Under the pieces are notes generated by a model, which was not told the DNA's origin, made no database searches, and saw only the letters and a program-made list of their open reading frames with translations. Position numbers and translations under genes: made by a program. Shown here piece after piece: positions 34,848 to 42,433 of a stretch of DNA of 64,000 nucleotides. How positions within the stretch are numbered: position 1 is the stretch's first letter; each line of letters starts with the position of its first letter. Origin of the DNA: CAIRDP01 sp037134895 (lineage in GTDB: Bacteria > Bacteroidota > Bacteroidia > Bacteroidales > FEN-979); contig JBAXLI010000014.1 in the NCBI GenBank assembly GCA_037134895.1, positions 10,843 through 74,842 of the forward strand, written 5' to 3'.

Positions 34848-35999
34848 ATGAGAAGACATTTCCCGGCAATTTCAGGTTTCATACTCAGGTCATTGTTAAT
34901 CTTTTCCTGTTTTATTCTTTTAACCTCCAGACCGTTATTTGCAAGCTCGCAAGAAGGTGTAAACCTCATTCCTGCAGCTGACAGTGCAGGGGCTGGTAAA
35001 GAATCGAAAGAAAAGGGATCAGAGAAATTCAATGCCGGGGACATGATCATGGAGCATGTGGTCGACAATCACGAATGGCATATCCTTGAAATTGGTCATT
35101 TTGAGCTGATGATCCCCCTGCCCGTTATTCTTTATTATGACGGAAAGCTGTACACTTTTTGTTCTACAAGGTTCCATAATGAAGGCCGCTCATACCTGGG
35201 CTTCAGCCTGCCTCTCGAAGGCCCCCAAAAAGGGAAGATCGTAAGAACTAATCCGGCTCCGGGAGGCCCCAGGGTATATGACTTTTCCATAACGAAAACA
35301 GTACTTGCCATAATGATCAGCGCTTTGCTGATGCTGTTTATTTTTATTTCAGTTGCAAGGGCTTATGCCAGGAATATCAATAAAGCTCCCAAAGGAATGC
35401 AGTCGGCGCTTGAGCCGCTTATTATTTTCATCAGGGATGACATTGCAAAGAGTTCAATAGGTGAAAAGAAGTACGAGAAGTATATGCCATATCTTCTCAC
35501 AATATTTTTCTTCATCTTCCTCAACAACATTCTTGGCCTTATTCCGATCTTTCCGGGAGGGGCAAATGTTACAGGAAATATAGCAGTAACCATGGTCATG
35601 GCGGTATTTACGTTTGTGTTGACAACCGTAAACGGGAACAAACATTACTGGGTTGATATTATTAACACACCCGGGGTTCCCTGGTGGCTGAAGCTTCCAA
35701 TCCCCCTGATGCCGGTTGTTGAGATCATTGGTGTGATTACAAAACCCTTTGTTCTTATGGTCCGACTCTTTGCGAATATTGCCGCCGGGCATATCATTGC
35801 ACTGGGTTTTGTAAGCCTGATCTTTATATTCGGGGCAATAAATGTTGCCGTCGGTTATGGGGTTTCGGTTGTTTCAGTTGCCTTTATGATCTTTATGAAC
35901 CTGCTGGAATTACTTGTAGCCCTTATCCAGGCTTATGTTTTCACATTGCTTTCGGCCCTGTATTTCGGCCTCGCCACCATTGAACCCGAACATCATTAA
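34848..35999 (+). CDS. atpB: F0F1 ATP synthase subunit a
   Basis: Subunit a forms the proton half-channels beside the c-ring. The 383 residues include a cleavable-looking signal peptide (to about residue 33) and a long extracytoplasmic N-terminal region of about 125 residues, a feature of Bacteroidota subunit a. The C-terminal half has the membrane helices with the essential Arg in FVLMVRLFANIAAGH and the Gln/His-rich last helix LIQAYVFTLLSALYFGLA. First of the ordered set atpB-E-F-H-A-G. Confidence 0.92.
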   Translation: MRRHFPAISGFILRSLLIFSCFILLTSRPLFASSQEGVNLIPAADSAGAGKESKEKGSEKFNAGDMIMEHVVDNHEWHILEIGHFELMIPLPVILYYDGKLYTFCSTRFHNEGRSYLGFSLPLEGPQKGKIVRTNPAPGGPRVYDFSITKTVLAIMISALLMLFIFISVARAYARNINKAPKGMQSALEPLIIFIRDDIAKSSIGEKKYEKYMPYLLTIFFFIFLNNILGLIPIFPGGANVTGNIAVTMVMAVFTFVLTTVNGNKHYWVDIINTPGVPWWLKLPIPLMPVVEIIGVITKPFVLMVRLFANIAAGHIIALGFVSLIFIFGAINVAVGYGVSVVSVAFMIFMNLLELLVALIQAYVFTLLSALYFGLATIEPEHH

Positions 36000-36001
36000 T
36001 T

Positions 36002-36029
36002 CGTAAATCATACTTCGTAAATCGTAAAT
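36002..36029. repeat. Heptamer array (CGTAAAT units) between atpB and atpE
   Basis: Four 7-bp units: CGTAAAT, CATACTT, CGTAAAT, CGTAAAT. The array starts 3 bp after the atpB stop codon; the spacer to atpE is 57 bp. Read on the minus strand the unit is ATTTACG, close to the TTACGAA unit of the arrays at 39960 and 40595. Confidence 0.6.
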
Positions 36030-36056
36030 CTAGTAGTAACCCTTAATACAAACATC

Positions 36057-36317
36057 ATGGCTCTTTTAGCAATTTTACTTCAGATCGCTGGCAGTTTTGC
36101 AGCGGTTGCGAAAATGGGTGCAGGTTTGGGAGCAGGGATCGCCGTTATCGGTGCCGGACTCGGTATCGGTAAGATCGGTGGAGCCGCTCTTGAATCCATT
36201 GCACGCCAGCCGGAAGCAGTAGGCGACATCCGTTCAAACATGATCATCGCTGCCGCTCTCGTCGAAGGAGTAGCATTTTTTGCTATCGTCGTTTGTCTTC
36301 TGATCCTTTTCATCTAA
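36057..36317 (+). CDS. atpE: F0F1 ATP synthase subunit c
   Basis: The 86-residue hairpin of two membrane helices forms the rotor ring. The proton-carrying carboxylate is E70 in AALVEGVAFF, and the polar loop is ARQPE at 49-53 with the glycine-rich first helix GAGLGAGIAVIGAGLGIG. The residues after E70 are Gly-Val, not the Ser-Thr of Na+-binding rings, so a proton-coupled ring is expected. An extra N-terminal stretch (MALLAILLQIAG) may act as a signal or a longer helix. It is followed by a strong intercistronic hairpin. Confidence 0.95.
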   Translation: MALLAILLQIAGSFAAVAKMGAGLGAGIAVIGAGLGIGKIGGAALESIARQPEAVGDIRSNMIIAAALVEGVAFFAIVVCLLILFI

Positions 36318-36327
36318 AGACAGCGGC

Positions 36328-36370
36328 AGGTTTTTTACGGTACGACGGTTGGTCGTATCGTAAAAAACCT
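36328..36370. promoter_or_regulatory. Near-perfect 19-bp hairpin between atpE and atpF
   Basis: The arm 36328-36346 pairs with 36352-36370 with a single G-U wobble and a 5-nt loop (GGTTG). It begins 10 bp after the atpE stop and ends 25 bp before the atpF ATG. The right arm ends in A-rich sequence with no following T-run, so it is not a classic terminator; an mRNA-stability or processing element is more likely. It could give extra subunit c relative to b, delta, alpha and gamma. Confidence 0.75.
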
Positions 36371-36395
36371 TAATTAAACGATAAAAGAACAAATT

Positions 36396-36890
36396 ATGGA
36401 ACTGATAACCCCCGGATTGGGCCTTATTTTCTGGATGACCCTGGTCTTCCTGGCCCTGCTTTTTCTCCTGAAGAAATTTGCCTGGATCCCCATTCTCAAA
36501 GCCTTGAAAGACCGTGAAGATGCGATCACCGACGCTCTCACATCCGCCGACAGGGCAAAAGAAGAAATGAAGCAGCTTAAGTTCAGTAACGAGCTGTTAC
36601 TGGCTGAAGCAAAGAACGAAAGGGATAATATTCTGAATGAGGCAAGGAAGATCAAGGAAAAGATCATTGAGGAAGCACGTGCAAAAGCAAGCGAAGAAGC
36701 AGGACATATTACTGCCAGTGCTCTTGAAAATATAAGGAATGAAAAAATGTCGGCTCTCACCGAGCTTAAGAACGAAGTGGGACAGCTTTCAATTGAAGTT
36801 GCAACGAAGTTACTCAGGCGGGAGCTTTCAGATCCTAAAAAACAGGAAGATTTTGCGCGCCAGCTTCTTGATGAAATAAAGCTAAACTAA
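36396..36890 (+). CDS. atpF: F0F1 ATP synthase subunit b
   Basis: The 164-residue stator subunit has one N-terminal membrane helix (about 5-27) with the family KFAWIPILKALKDREDAI and a long charged coiled coil to the end. It links F0 to the delta subunit of F1. Length is normal; only one b gene is present, so the stalk is a homodimer. It is followed after 10 bp by atpH. Confidence 0.92.
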   Translation: MELITPGLGLIFWMTLVFLALLFLLKKFAWIPILKALKDREDAITDALTSADRAKEEMKQLKFSNELLLAEAKNERDNILNEARKIKEKIIEEARAKASEEAGHITASALENIRNEKMSALTELKNEVGQLSIEVATKLLRRELSDPKKQEDFARQLLDEIKLN

Positions 36891-36900
36891 GATTACCCAG

Positions 36901-37458
36901 ATGAACGTTACACTGATCGCCGAACGTTATGCGAAAGCCCTTTTCGATCTGGCTTTGGAGCAGAAGGTCCTTGAAGTGGTTTACGGTGATATGAAAAATC
37001 TTGCAGAACTTATAAGGGAAAACAAGGCTCTTAAACTGTTTCTTAAGGCTCCCATTATCAATCCGGGTAAAAAACGTGTGGTGATGAATGAGATCCTGCA
37101 AGGATTTAATCAGCTGACTATCGCTTTTGTTGATCTCCTTGTAAGAAAAAGGAGGGAATCGACGATTGCAGAGGTGGTATTGCAGTTCATTGAACAGTAC
37201 AATTTGTATAATAATATAGTTATTCTCAGAGTGGCAACACCAGTCCCTATGAAAGAGGAGCTGAAGACGAAGCTCAGGACGGTTATGGCCGGTTATACAA
37301 CGGCAAACCTTGATATCATCGAGGAAATAGATGAGTCGGTGGTCGGAGGGTTTGTACTGACCTGGGACGATAAGCAATATGATGCCAGTATCCGCAAGCA
37401 GATTGAAAGAATGAGAAAGGGACTGGCCAGGATTAATTTATATGTAAAAGAAATCTGA
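36901..37458 (+). CDS. atpH: F0F1 ATP synthase subunit delta
   Basis: The 185-residue F1 delta (OSCP-like) subunit caps the alpha3beta3 head and ties it to the b stalk. The N-terminal AERYAKALFDLALEQ and the C-terminal ...TANLDIIEEIDESVVGGFVLTWDDKQYDASIRKQIERM pattern are diagnostic. It ends 1 bp before the atpA start. Confidence 0.93.
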   Translation: MNVTLIAERYAKALFDLALEQKVLEVVYGDMKNLAELIRENKALKLFLKAPIINPGKKRVVMNEILQGFNQLTIAFVDLLVRKRRESTIAEVVLQFIEQYNLYNNIVILRVATPVPMKEELKTKLRTVMAGYTTANLDIIEEIDESVVGGFVLTWDDKQYDASIRKQIERMRKGLARINLYVKEI

Positions 37459-37459
37459 T

Positions 37460-39049
37460 ATGGCAAACATTAAACCCGCTGAAGTTACTGCGATTCTGAG
37501 AAAGGAACTTTCCGGTTTTGAGAATGTGACCGAACTTGAAGAGATCGGGACCGTTTTGACATTAGGCGACGGCATTGCAAGAATTTACGGAATGAACAAT
37601 GTCGGCTCCGGAGAGCTCATTGAATTTGAAAACAATGGTGTGATGGGTATCGCTCTCAATCTCGAGGAGGACAATGTGGGGGCGGTTATTCTCGGAGATT
37701 ATTTCGATATCAAGGAAGGGGATAAGGTTAAACGCACCGGGAGGATTGCATCCATTGATGTTGGAGAAGGTTTGCTTGGTCGTGTTATCAATACGCTTGG
37801 ACAGCCTATCGACGGCAAAGGTAGCATCCAGGGTGAGCTTTACCAGATGCCGCTTGAGCGCAAAGCCCCCGGGGTAATTTTCCGTCAGCCTGTGAACCAG
37901 CCACTGCAGACAGGTATAAAGGCTATCGACGCCATGATTCCTATCGGGCGCGGACAGCGTGAGCTTATCATCGGTGACCGTCAGACGGGTAAAACTGCCA
38001 TTGCCATCGACACCATCATCAACCAAAAACATTTTTATGATACAGGGGAGCCGGTTTACTGTATTTATGTCGCAGTCGGTCAGAAAGGTTCAACTGTTGC
38101 AAACATTCTGAAGACCCTTGAAGATAAAGGAGCTTTGCCCTATACTGTTATTGTATCTGCCACCGCATCGGACCCTGCAGCCATGCAGTTCTATGCACCT
38201 TTCGCCGGAGCTGCAATCGGTGAATTTTTCCGCGATACCGGAAGGCCTGCACTGGTGATTTATGATGACCTTTCCAAACAGGCTGTTTCTTACCGCGAAG
38301 TTTCACTGCTTCTCCGCCGTCCTCCTGGACGCGAGGCATACCCCGGAGACGTTTTTTATTTGCATTCCAGATTGCTTGAACGTGCTGCCCGGGTGATTTC
38401 TTCAGATGAGATAGCAAAACAGATGAATGACCTGCCCGAATCGATCAGACACCTGGTTAAGGGAGGCGGGTCTCTTACCGCCCTGCCGATCATCGAAACA
38501 CAGGCTGGTGACGTTTCGGCTTATATACCAACCAACGTAATCTCCATCACCGATGGTCAGATCTTCCTTGAGACGGGATTGTTCAACGCAGGGATTCGCC
38601 CTGCAATCAACGTAGGTATTTCGGTATCCCGCGTAGGTGGAAATGCCCAGATCAAATCCATGAAAAAAGTTGCCGGCACACTCAAACTCGACCAGGCAGA
38701 ATTCAGGGAGCTGGAAGCATTTTCTAAATTCGGTTCAGACCTTGACGCGGCAACCAAGCAGGTTATCGATAAAGGCGCCCGTAACGTTGAGATCCTGAAA
38801 CAGCCACAGTATTCCCCAATGCATGTAAGCAAACAGATCGCTATTGTATTCTGCGGCACGAGGAATCTTCTCAGGAATGTCCCGATCAGGAATATCATCA
38901 ATTTTGAGGTTGAATACCTCCACTTCATGGAAACCATGCATAAAAATGTTCTCGATAACCTCGGAAAAGGACTTCTTCTTGACGAAGACACAAAGGTTAT
39001 GGAACAGGCTGCTTTGGAGATCTCAAAGAAGTACGAAGACAAGAAATAG
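37460..39049 (+). CDS. atpA: F0F1 ATP synthase subunit alpha
   Basis: The 529-residue alpha subunit has the Walker A GDRQTGKT at 172-179, the AYIPTNVISITDGQIFLE block, and the signature PAINVGISVSRVGGNAQ with the arginine finger. Lengths and motifs are normal. The catalytic beta (atpD) and epsilon (atpC) genes are not next to it, as is common in Bacteroidota, where atpDC form a separate unit. Confidence 0.97.
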   Translation: MANIKPAEVTAILRKELSGFENVTELEEIGTVLTLGDGIARIYGMNNVGSGELIEFENNGVMGIALNLEEDNVGAVILGDYFDIKEGDKVKRTGRIASIDVGEGLLGRVINTLGQPIDGKGSIQGELYQMPLERKAPGVIFRQPVNQPLQTGIKAIDAMIPIGRGQRELIIGDRQTGKTAIAIDTIINQKHFYDTGEPVYCIYVAVGQKGSTVANILKTLEDKGALPYTVIVSATASDPAAMQFYAPFAGAAIGEFFRDTGRPALVIYDDLSKQAVSYREVSLLLRRPPGREAYPGDVFYLHSRLLERAARVISSDEIAKQMNDLPESIRHLVKGGGSLTALPIIETQAGDVSAYIPTNVISITDGQIFLETGLFNAGIRPAINVGISVSRVGGNAQIKSMKKVAGTLKLDQAEFRELEAFSKFGSDLDAATKQVIDKGARNVEILKQPQYSPMHVSKQIAIVFCGTRNLLRNVPIRNIINFEVEYLHFMETMHKNVLDNLGKGLLLDEDTKVMEQAALEISKKYEDKK

Positions 39050-39058
39050 GGAAAGCTC

Positions 39059-39952
39059 ATGGCTGGTCTTAAGGAAGTTAGAATTCGCATTGCATCTGTA
39101 AAATCGACTCAGCAGATCACCTCTGCCATGAAGATGGTAGCAGCATCCAAGCTCAGGAGGGCCCAGAATTCAATTATCAAATTGAGGCCATATGCTGCAA
39201 AACTAAGGGAAATGCTGCAAAACCTGAGCGGGAGCATTGACAACTCGAACGAAAGCAAATTCTCCGAACTGAGAGATCCGCAGAAGATCTTGCTGGTTGT
39301 CATAGCATCCAACAGGGGGCTTTGCGGCGCCTTCAACTCCAACATCATGAAAGCCGCTGTGGCAAGGATTGAAGAGAAATACAAGGTTCAGTTCAGCAGC
39401 GGCAACGGAAGTATTATTACAATTGGGAAAAGGGCGACTGAGTATTTCACAAAACGGAATTACAAGGTTCTCGCCAGCCATGATGATTTTTTCGACAAAC
39501 TGAATTTTGCAAGCATTTCACCTTTCGCCGGATACCTGATGCAATCATTTGTAAATAAGGATTTCGACAGGATAGAAATTGTTTACAACCAGTTCAAAAA
39601 TGCTGCTGTTCAGAATCTGGTTTGCGAGCAGTTCCTCCCAATCATGCCAGGGACTTTGACGAATGGCAAGTCATCCCAGGCTAAGGCAATGGCCGACTAT
39701 ATTTTCGAACCCGACAAGGAGACTGTTGTAAGGGAATTACTCCCCAAAACACTCCGGATCCAGGTATTCAAAAGCGTTCTGGATTCCTATGCAGCGGAAA
39801 TGGGTGCCAGGATGACGGCTATGCAGCAGGCTACGGATAACGCGAAAGACCTTCTCCGCAATCTTAATATCACTTATAATAAAGCCAGGCAAAACCAGAT
39901 CACCAGCGAGCTTATAGAAATCGTTTCGGGTGCTGAAGCGCTGAAGGGATAA
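39059..39952 (+). CDS. atpG: F0F1 ATP synthase subunit gamma
   Basis: The 297-residue central rotor subunit has the N-terminal coiled coil KEVRIRIASVKSTQQITSAMKMVAASKLRRAQ, the middle IASNRGLCGAFNSNI, and the C-terminal helix AEMGARMTAMQQATDNAKDLLRNLNITYNKARQ-type segment. It is the last gene of the cluster; no atpC or atpD follows. A short heptamer array begins 7 bp after its stop. Confidence 0.95.
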   Translation: MAGLKEVRIRIASVKSTQQITSAMKMVAASKLRRAQNSIIKLRPYAAKLREMLQNLSGSIDNSNESKFSELRDPQKILLVVIASNRGLCGAFNSNIMKAAVARIEEKYKVQFSSGNGSIITIGKRATEYFTKRNYKVLASHDDFFDKLNFASISPFAGYLMQSFVNKDFDRIEIVYNQFKNAAVQNLVCEQFLPIMPGTLTNGKSSQAKAMADYIFEPDKETVVRELLPKTLRIQVFKSVLDSYAAEMGARMTAMQQATDNAKDLLRNLNITYNKARQNQITSELIEIVSGAEALKG

Positions 39953-39959
39953 TACAAAA

Positions 39960-39980
39960 TTACGAGTTACGAGGTACGAA
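39960..39980. repeat. Heptamer array (TTACGAG) after atpG
   Basis: Three 7-bp units TTACGAG, TTACGAG, GTACGAA directly downstream of atpG. The unit is nearly the same, in the same orientation, as the larger array at 40595-40629, on the other side of the DUF3109 gene. Confidence 0.55.
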
Positions 39981-40025
39981 TTTTAGCAGGCCTCTTCCCC
40001 TACACTTTATTTATTTGGGATTTTT

Positions 40026-40586
40026 TCACTGTTCAATAAGTTTTAACAGACGGTTATACCAGGACCGGCCGTATTTCCTGATGAGGGCTAGGTCAAGGAA
40101 TCTGTACAACTGAATTTTCTCCGAATGTCCCTTCTCGATTGCCTTTTTGCAAATACCCCATTTGTGATAATTCAGTCCTTCGTTGCTGCCGCTCAATTTC
40201 TTAATGCGGATAGGGTAGAGATGGCATGAAATTGGCTTGGCAAAGGGAATAACTTTTTCCAGGAAAGCTTTTTCAATTGCACATCCGGCTATTCCTTCCT
40301 GAAAATAAACAAACGCACATTCCCTGTCGTGTACCAGGGGAGTTACAAAATTCCCTTCTGCATCATAATCAAAAACGCCCATGGATTTCACAACATCTCT
40401 TCCGTCGGCAAGCATGTATGGAAATATAAAGGCAATATGATCCTCGAGCAGTGAAATTTCTTCTTCTTCAAGAGGGGCACCCGCATCGCCTTCAATGCAG
40501 CAGGCCCCTTGACACTGCTGAAGGTCGCAGCAGAAGAAGCAGTCACGGATGTCGTCGGAAATCAGTATGTTATCAAGATAGATCAT
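40026..40586 (-). CDS. DUF3109-family cysteine-rich protein
   Basis: The 186-residue protein matches the DUF3109 family seen across Bacteroidota. Cysteines cluster near the N-terminus (DCFFCCDLQQCQGACCIEG) and at three later places (DRECAFV, AGCAIE, ISCHLYPIR and WGICKK), the layout of YkgJ-like proteins that may bind zinc or an iron-sulfur cluster. No catalytic function is known. It lies between two heptamer arrays of the same unit, and is transcribed against atpG. Confidence 0.82.
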   Translation of the reverse strand: MIYLDNILISDDIRDCFFCCDLQQCQGACCIEGDAGAPLEEEEISLLEDHIAFIFPYMLADGRDVVKSMGVFDYDAEGNFVTPLVHDRECAFVYFQEGIAGCAIEKAFLEKVIPFAKPISCHLYPIRIKKLSGSNEGLNYHKWGICKKAIEKGHSEKIQLYRFLDLALIRKYGRSWYNRLLKLIEQ

Positions 40587-40594
40587 GATTCAAG

Positions 40595-40629
40595 CTACGA
40601 ATTACGAGTGACGAATTACGAATTACGAA
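40595..40629. repeat. Heptamer array (TTACGAA) upstream of the DUF3109 gene
   Basis: Five 7-bp units: CTACGAA, TTACGAG, TGACGAA, TTACGAA, TTACGAA. The array ends 26 bp from the stop of the cyclase gene and starts 9 bp upstream of the DUF3109 ATG, so it sits in that gene's leader. Confidence 0.7.
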
Positions 40630-40655
40630 TTAAGGTCCACCCAGCGACCCAGCTA

Positions 40656-41453
40656 TCAGTTGGTAAAGATAGCCACAATTCTCAGGGGTGATCCGCTTCC
40701 TCCCTTGATCTTCATGGGCAGGGCTATAACGTATCCTCCTGTAACAGGCAGCTGGTCGAGATTACACAGATTTTCATATATGGTCAGCCCCGCTGCTGTG
40801 AGGATCCTGTGTGTGAGAAAATCCTTTGACTGTCCGTAATCTATGCTTGGTGTATCGAGCCCGATTGCATTAACTTTGCGGTTTTCAGTTACCCATTTCG
40901 CTGCCTCCGGTGACAGCCCCGGAAAATGAAGTTCAGCCACGCCTTCCTTCCCTTTTTTCAAAGTACCTGTATATTTCAGATGATCGTTCCAGTATTTCTC
41001 AAAACCAGTGTAAATAAGAATGACGGAGCCTGGCAGGAACCTCCCATGCTGATGCTCCCAGCTGTTGACATCATTTGCAGTAACCAGGTAATCCCTGTTT
41101 TTCGCGCATTTTTCACTAACGTCGATCAATACCAGCGGTCCATGGAGCTGGCTCACGGGAACTTGTTCAATGGTCAATCCTCCCTGGTGAAAATGTACCG
41201 GCGCATCGAAATGTGTACCACCGTGTTCTTCTGCAGCATATTTGAAGGATGAATAGAAGTATCCTTTATCGGTCATGCCGTAAAACACGGTATCATGCCT
41301 GAAGTTCACATCAGTTGGCCAGTAAACCGTGTTTGAGTCGTAATCATGGGTCAGGTCAATCCATTTTGCGGATTGCAGCATTGCAGAAAGGTCGGGCCGG
41401 GTGCAGGCGAAAGCTGCAAACAGGATCACGGGAATCAGCAATCGTTTCATCAT
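40656..41453 (-). CDS. Cyclase/kynurenine formamidase-like lipoprotein
   Basis: From the ATG at 41453 the protein has 265 residues; longer in-frame starts run through the heptamer array and are unlikely. A lipoprotein signal (PVILFAAFAC) is followed by the cyclase-family metal motif HGGTHFDAPVHF. Other conserved parts are WIDLTHDYDSNTVYWPTD and GLDTPSIDYGQSKDF. Relatives hydrolyse N-formylkynurenine or act in antibiotic-type cyclisation, but an exported lipoprotein version suggests another substrate. It is preceded by its own -7 box at 41469. Confidence 0.82.
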   Translation of the reverse strand: MMKRLLIPVILFAAFACTRPDLSAMLQSAKWIDLTHDYDSNTVYWPTDVNFRHDTVFYGMTDKGYFYSSFKYAAEEHGGTHFDAPVHFHQGGLTIEQVPVSQLHGPLVLIDVSEKCAKNRDYLVTANDVNSWEHQHGRFLPGSVILIYTGFEKYWNDHLKYTGTLKKGKEGVAELHFPGLSPEAAKWVTENRKVNAIGLDTPSIDYGQSKDFLTHRILTAAGLTIYENLCNLDQLPVTGGYVIALPMKIKGGSGSPLRIVAIFTN

Positions 41454-41468
41454 TGAAAGGATTTTGAT

Positions 41469-41476
41469 CAAATATA
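41469..41476 (-). promoter_or_regulatory. -7 box (TATATTTG, minus strand) before the cyclase gene
   Basis: An exact TAnnTTTG on the minus strand, 16 bp upstream of the ATG at 41453. The -33 region falls inside the heptamer array at 41490-41580. Confidence 0.45.
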
Positions 41477-41489
41477 GGCATTTTCCGGG

Positions 41490-41580
41490 AGATGCAGGAT
41501 AAGGCACTTCGTGCCGATGCAAGATGTCAGATGCAGGATATCCTGTATCCCGCATCCTGTATCCCGCATCCTGTATCTTG
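41490..41580. repeat. Thirteen-unit heptamer array with inverted arms between cyclase and ppnP
   Basis: Strict 7-bp periodicity across 91 bp. The left part is AGATGCA, GGATAAG, GCACTTC, GTGCCGA, TGCAAGA, TGTCAGA, TGCAGGA; the right part is TATCCTG, TATCCCG, CATCCTG, TATCCCG, CATCCTG, TATCTTG. The right units alternate as a perfect 14-bp double unit and are reverse complements of the TGCAGGA type. A small GGCAC/GTGCC hairpin lies inside the left part. It fills the shared region of two divergent genes. Confidence 0.75.
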
Positions 41581-41588
41581 ATTTTTTT

Positions 41589-41596
41589 TACCTTTG
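41589..41596 (+). promoter_or_regulatory. -7 box (TACCTTTG) before ppnP
   Basis: An exact TAnnTTTG, 25 bp before the ATG at 41622 and 8 bp after the heptamer array. The -33 position would lie in the array's last units. Confidence 0.45.
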
Positions 41597-41621
41597 AGTT
41601 TCATTCTTAACCCATTCAGCT

Positions 41622-41903
41622 ATGTTCAAGACAAACGAATATTTTGATGGAAAAGTTAAATCCATCGCCTTTACAACTCCTGAAGGTCCTGCAACAATCG
41701 GCGTTATGGCTGCCGGAGAATATGAATTCGGAACTTCTTCGGTTGAATACATGAGTGTCGTAAGCGGAATAATGACTGTTAAACTCCCGGGGGAGGCTGA
41801 CTGGAAGACCTTTAACCCCTTCGATACATTTGTAGTTCCAAAGGATTCAAAATTCCAGCTCAGGATTTCGGCAGATGCAGCTTATCTTTGCCTGTATCGT
41901 TAG
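41622..41903 (+). CDS. ppnP: Pyrimidine/purine nucleoside phosphorylase
   Basis: The 93-residue cupin-like protein is the whole family length. Landmarks are NEYFDGKVKSIAF, GVMAAGEYEFGTSS, EYMSVVSGIMTVKLPG and the C-terminal FQLRISADAAYLCLY. PpnP enzymes phosphorolyse several nucleosides to base and ribose-1-phosphate. It has its own -7 box and is separated from the nuo operon by 179 bp holding the nuoA promoter. Confidence 0.9.
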   Translation: MFKTNEYFDGKVKSIAFTTPEGPATIGVMAAGEYEFGTSSVEYMSVVSGIMTVKLPGEADWKTFNPFDTFVVPKDSKFQLRISADAAYLCLYR

Positions 41904-42046
41904 CCTTTGGATGCCCGTTGACAAATCTCAACACCCCTAATGATATTTAACGATGCACATCTTCCAAGTATCGTCATATCAGCTTAATACTATTTATCTA
42001 TATAGTTTGATGATTGCCATTAGTTAGGTTAAGTCAGATAAATTTT

Positions 42047-42054
42047 TAATTTTG
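42047..42054 (+). promoter_or_regulatory. -7 box (TAATTTTG) for the nuo operon
   Basis: An exact TAnnTTTG, 28 bp upstream of the nuoA ATG. No convincing -33 TTG at 19-21 bp. It is the only promoter-like site in the gap before the 11-gene operon. Confidence 0.5.
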
Positions 42055-42082
42055 CGGCCAGATCTGTTAACAAGTTAACATT

Positions 42083-42433
42083 ATGAGTGCTGAAAGCCTG
42101 ATTCTATTCTTTATAGTCGGGGCATTTTTGGTTGGTATTGCCCTGCTATTTTCGAGTTTCATCCCACCAACTTCGACTAACCCCCAGAAAGCAGAAGCTT
42201 ATGAGTGCGGGATCCCTTCAGAAGGGCTCACCTGGCTGCAGTTTAACGTAGGGTATTATCTCTTTGCCATCATTTTTCTGGTTTTCGATGTGGAAGCTGT
42301 GTTTATCTTCCCATGGGCTGTTATGATGAAAACAATGGGGATGCCTGCCTTTATCGAGATTGTTATTTTCTTTTTCGTATTAGGTGTGGGACTACTCTAT
42401 GCCTGGAAGAAAGGAGCTTTGAAATGGGAATAA
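42083..42433 (+). CDS. nuoA: NADH-quinone oxidoreductase subunit A
   Basis: The 116-residue membrane subunit has three helices and the conserved AEAYECGIPSEG loop and FVVFDVEA-like FLVFDVEAVFIFPW segment. It sits near the quinone-binding junction of complex I. First gene of nuoABCDHIJKLMN; its last 10 bp overlap the nuoB start. Confidence 0.93.
   Translation: MSAESLILFFIVGAFLVGIALLFSSFIPPTSTNPQKAEAYECGIPSEGLTWLQFNVGYYLFAIIFLVFDVEAVFIFPWAVMMKTMGMPAFIEIVIFFFVLGVGLLYAWKKGALKWE

Noticed and set aside
36328..36370. Rho-independent terminator between atpE and atpF
   Set aside because: There is no T-run after the stem on the coding strand, and the atp genes downstream need read-through.
41454..41555. 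Longer N-terminus for the cyclase-like lipoprotein
   Set aside because: It would be encoded by the array at 41490 and would bury the lipoprotein signal peptide.
40595..41580. CRISPR array
   Set aside because: Units are 7 bp with no spacers of constant length and no cas genes nearby.
42313..42423. Longer NuoB with 37 extra N-terminal residues
   Set aside because: The extra residues are read from nuoA in another frame; family alignment begins near the ATG at 42424.
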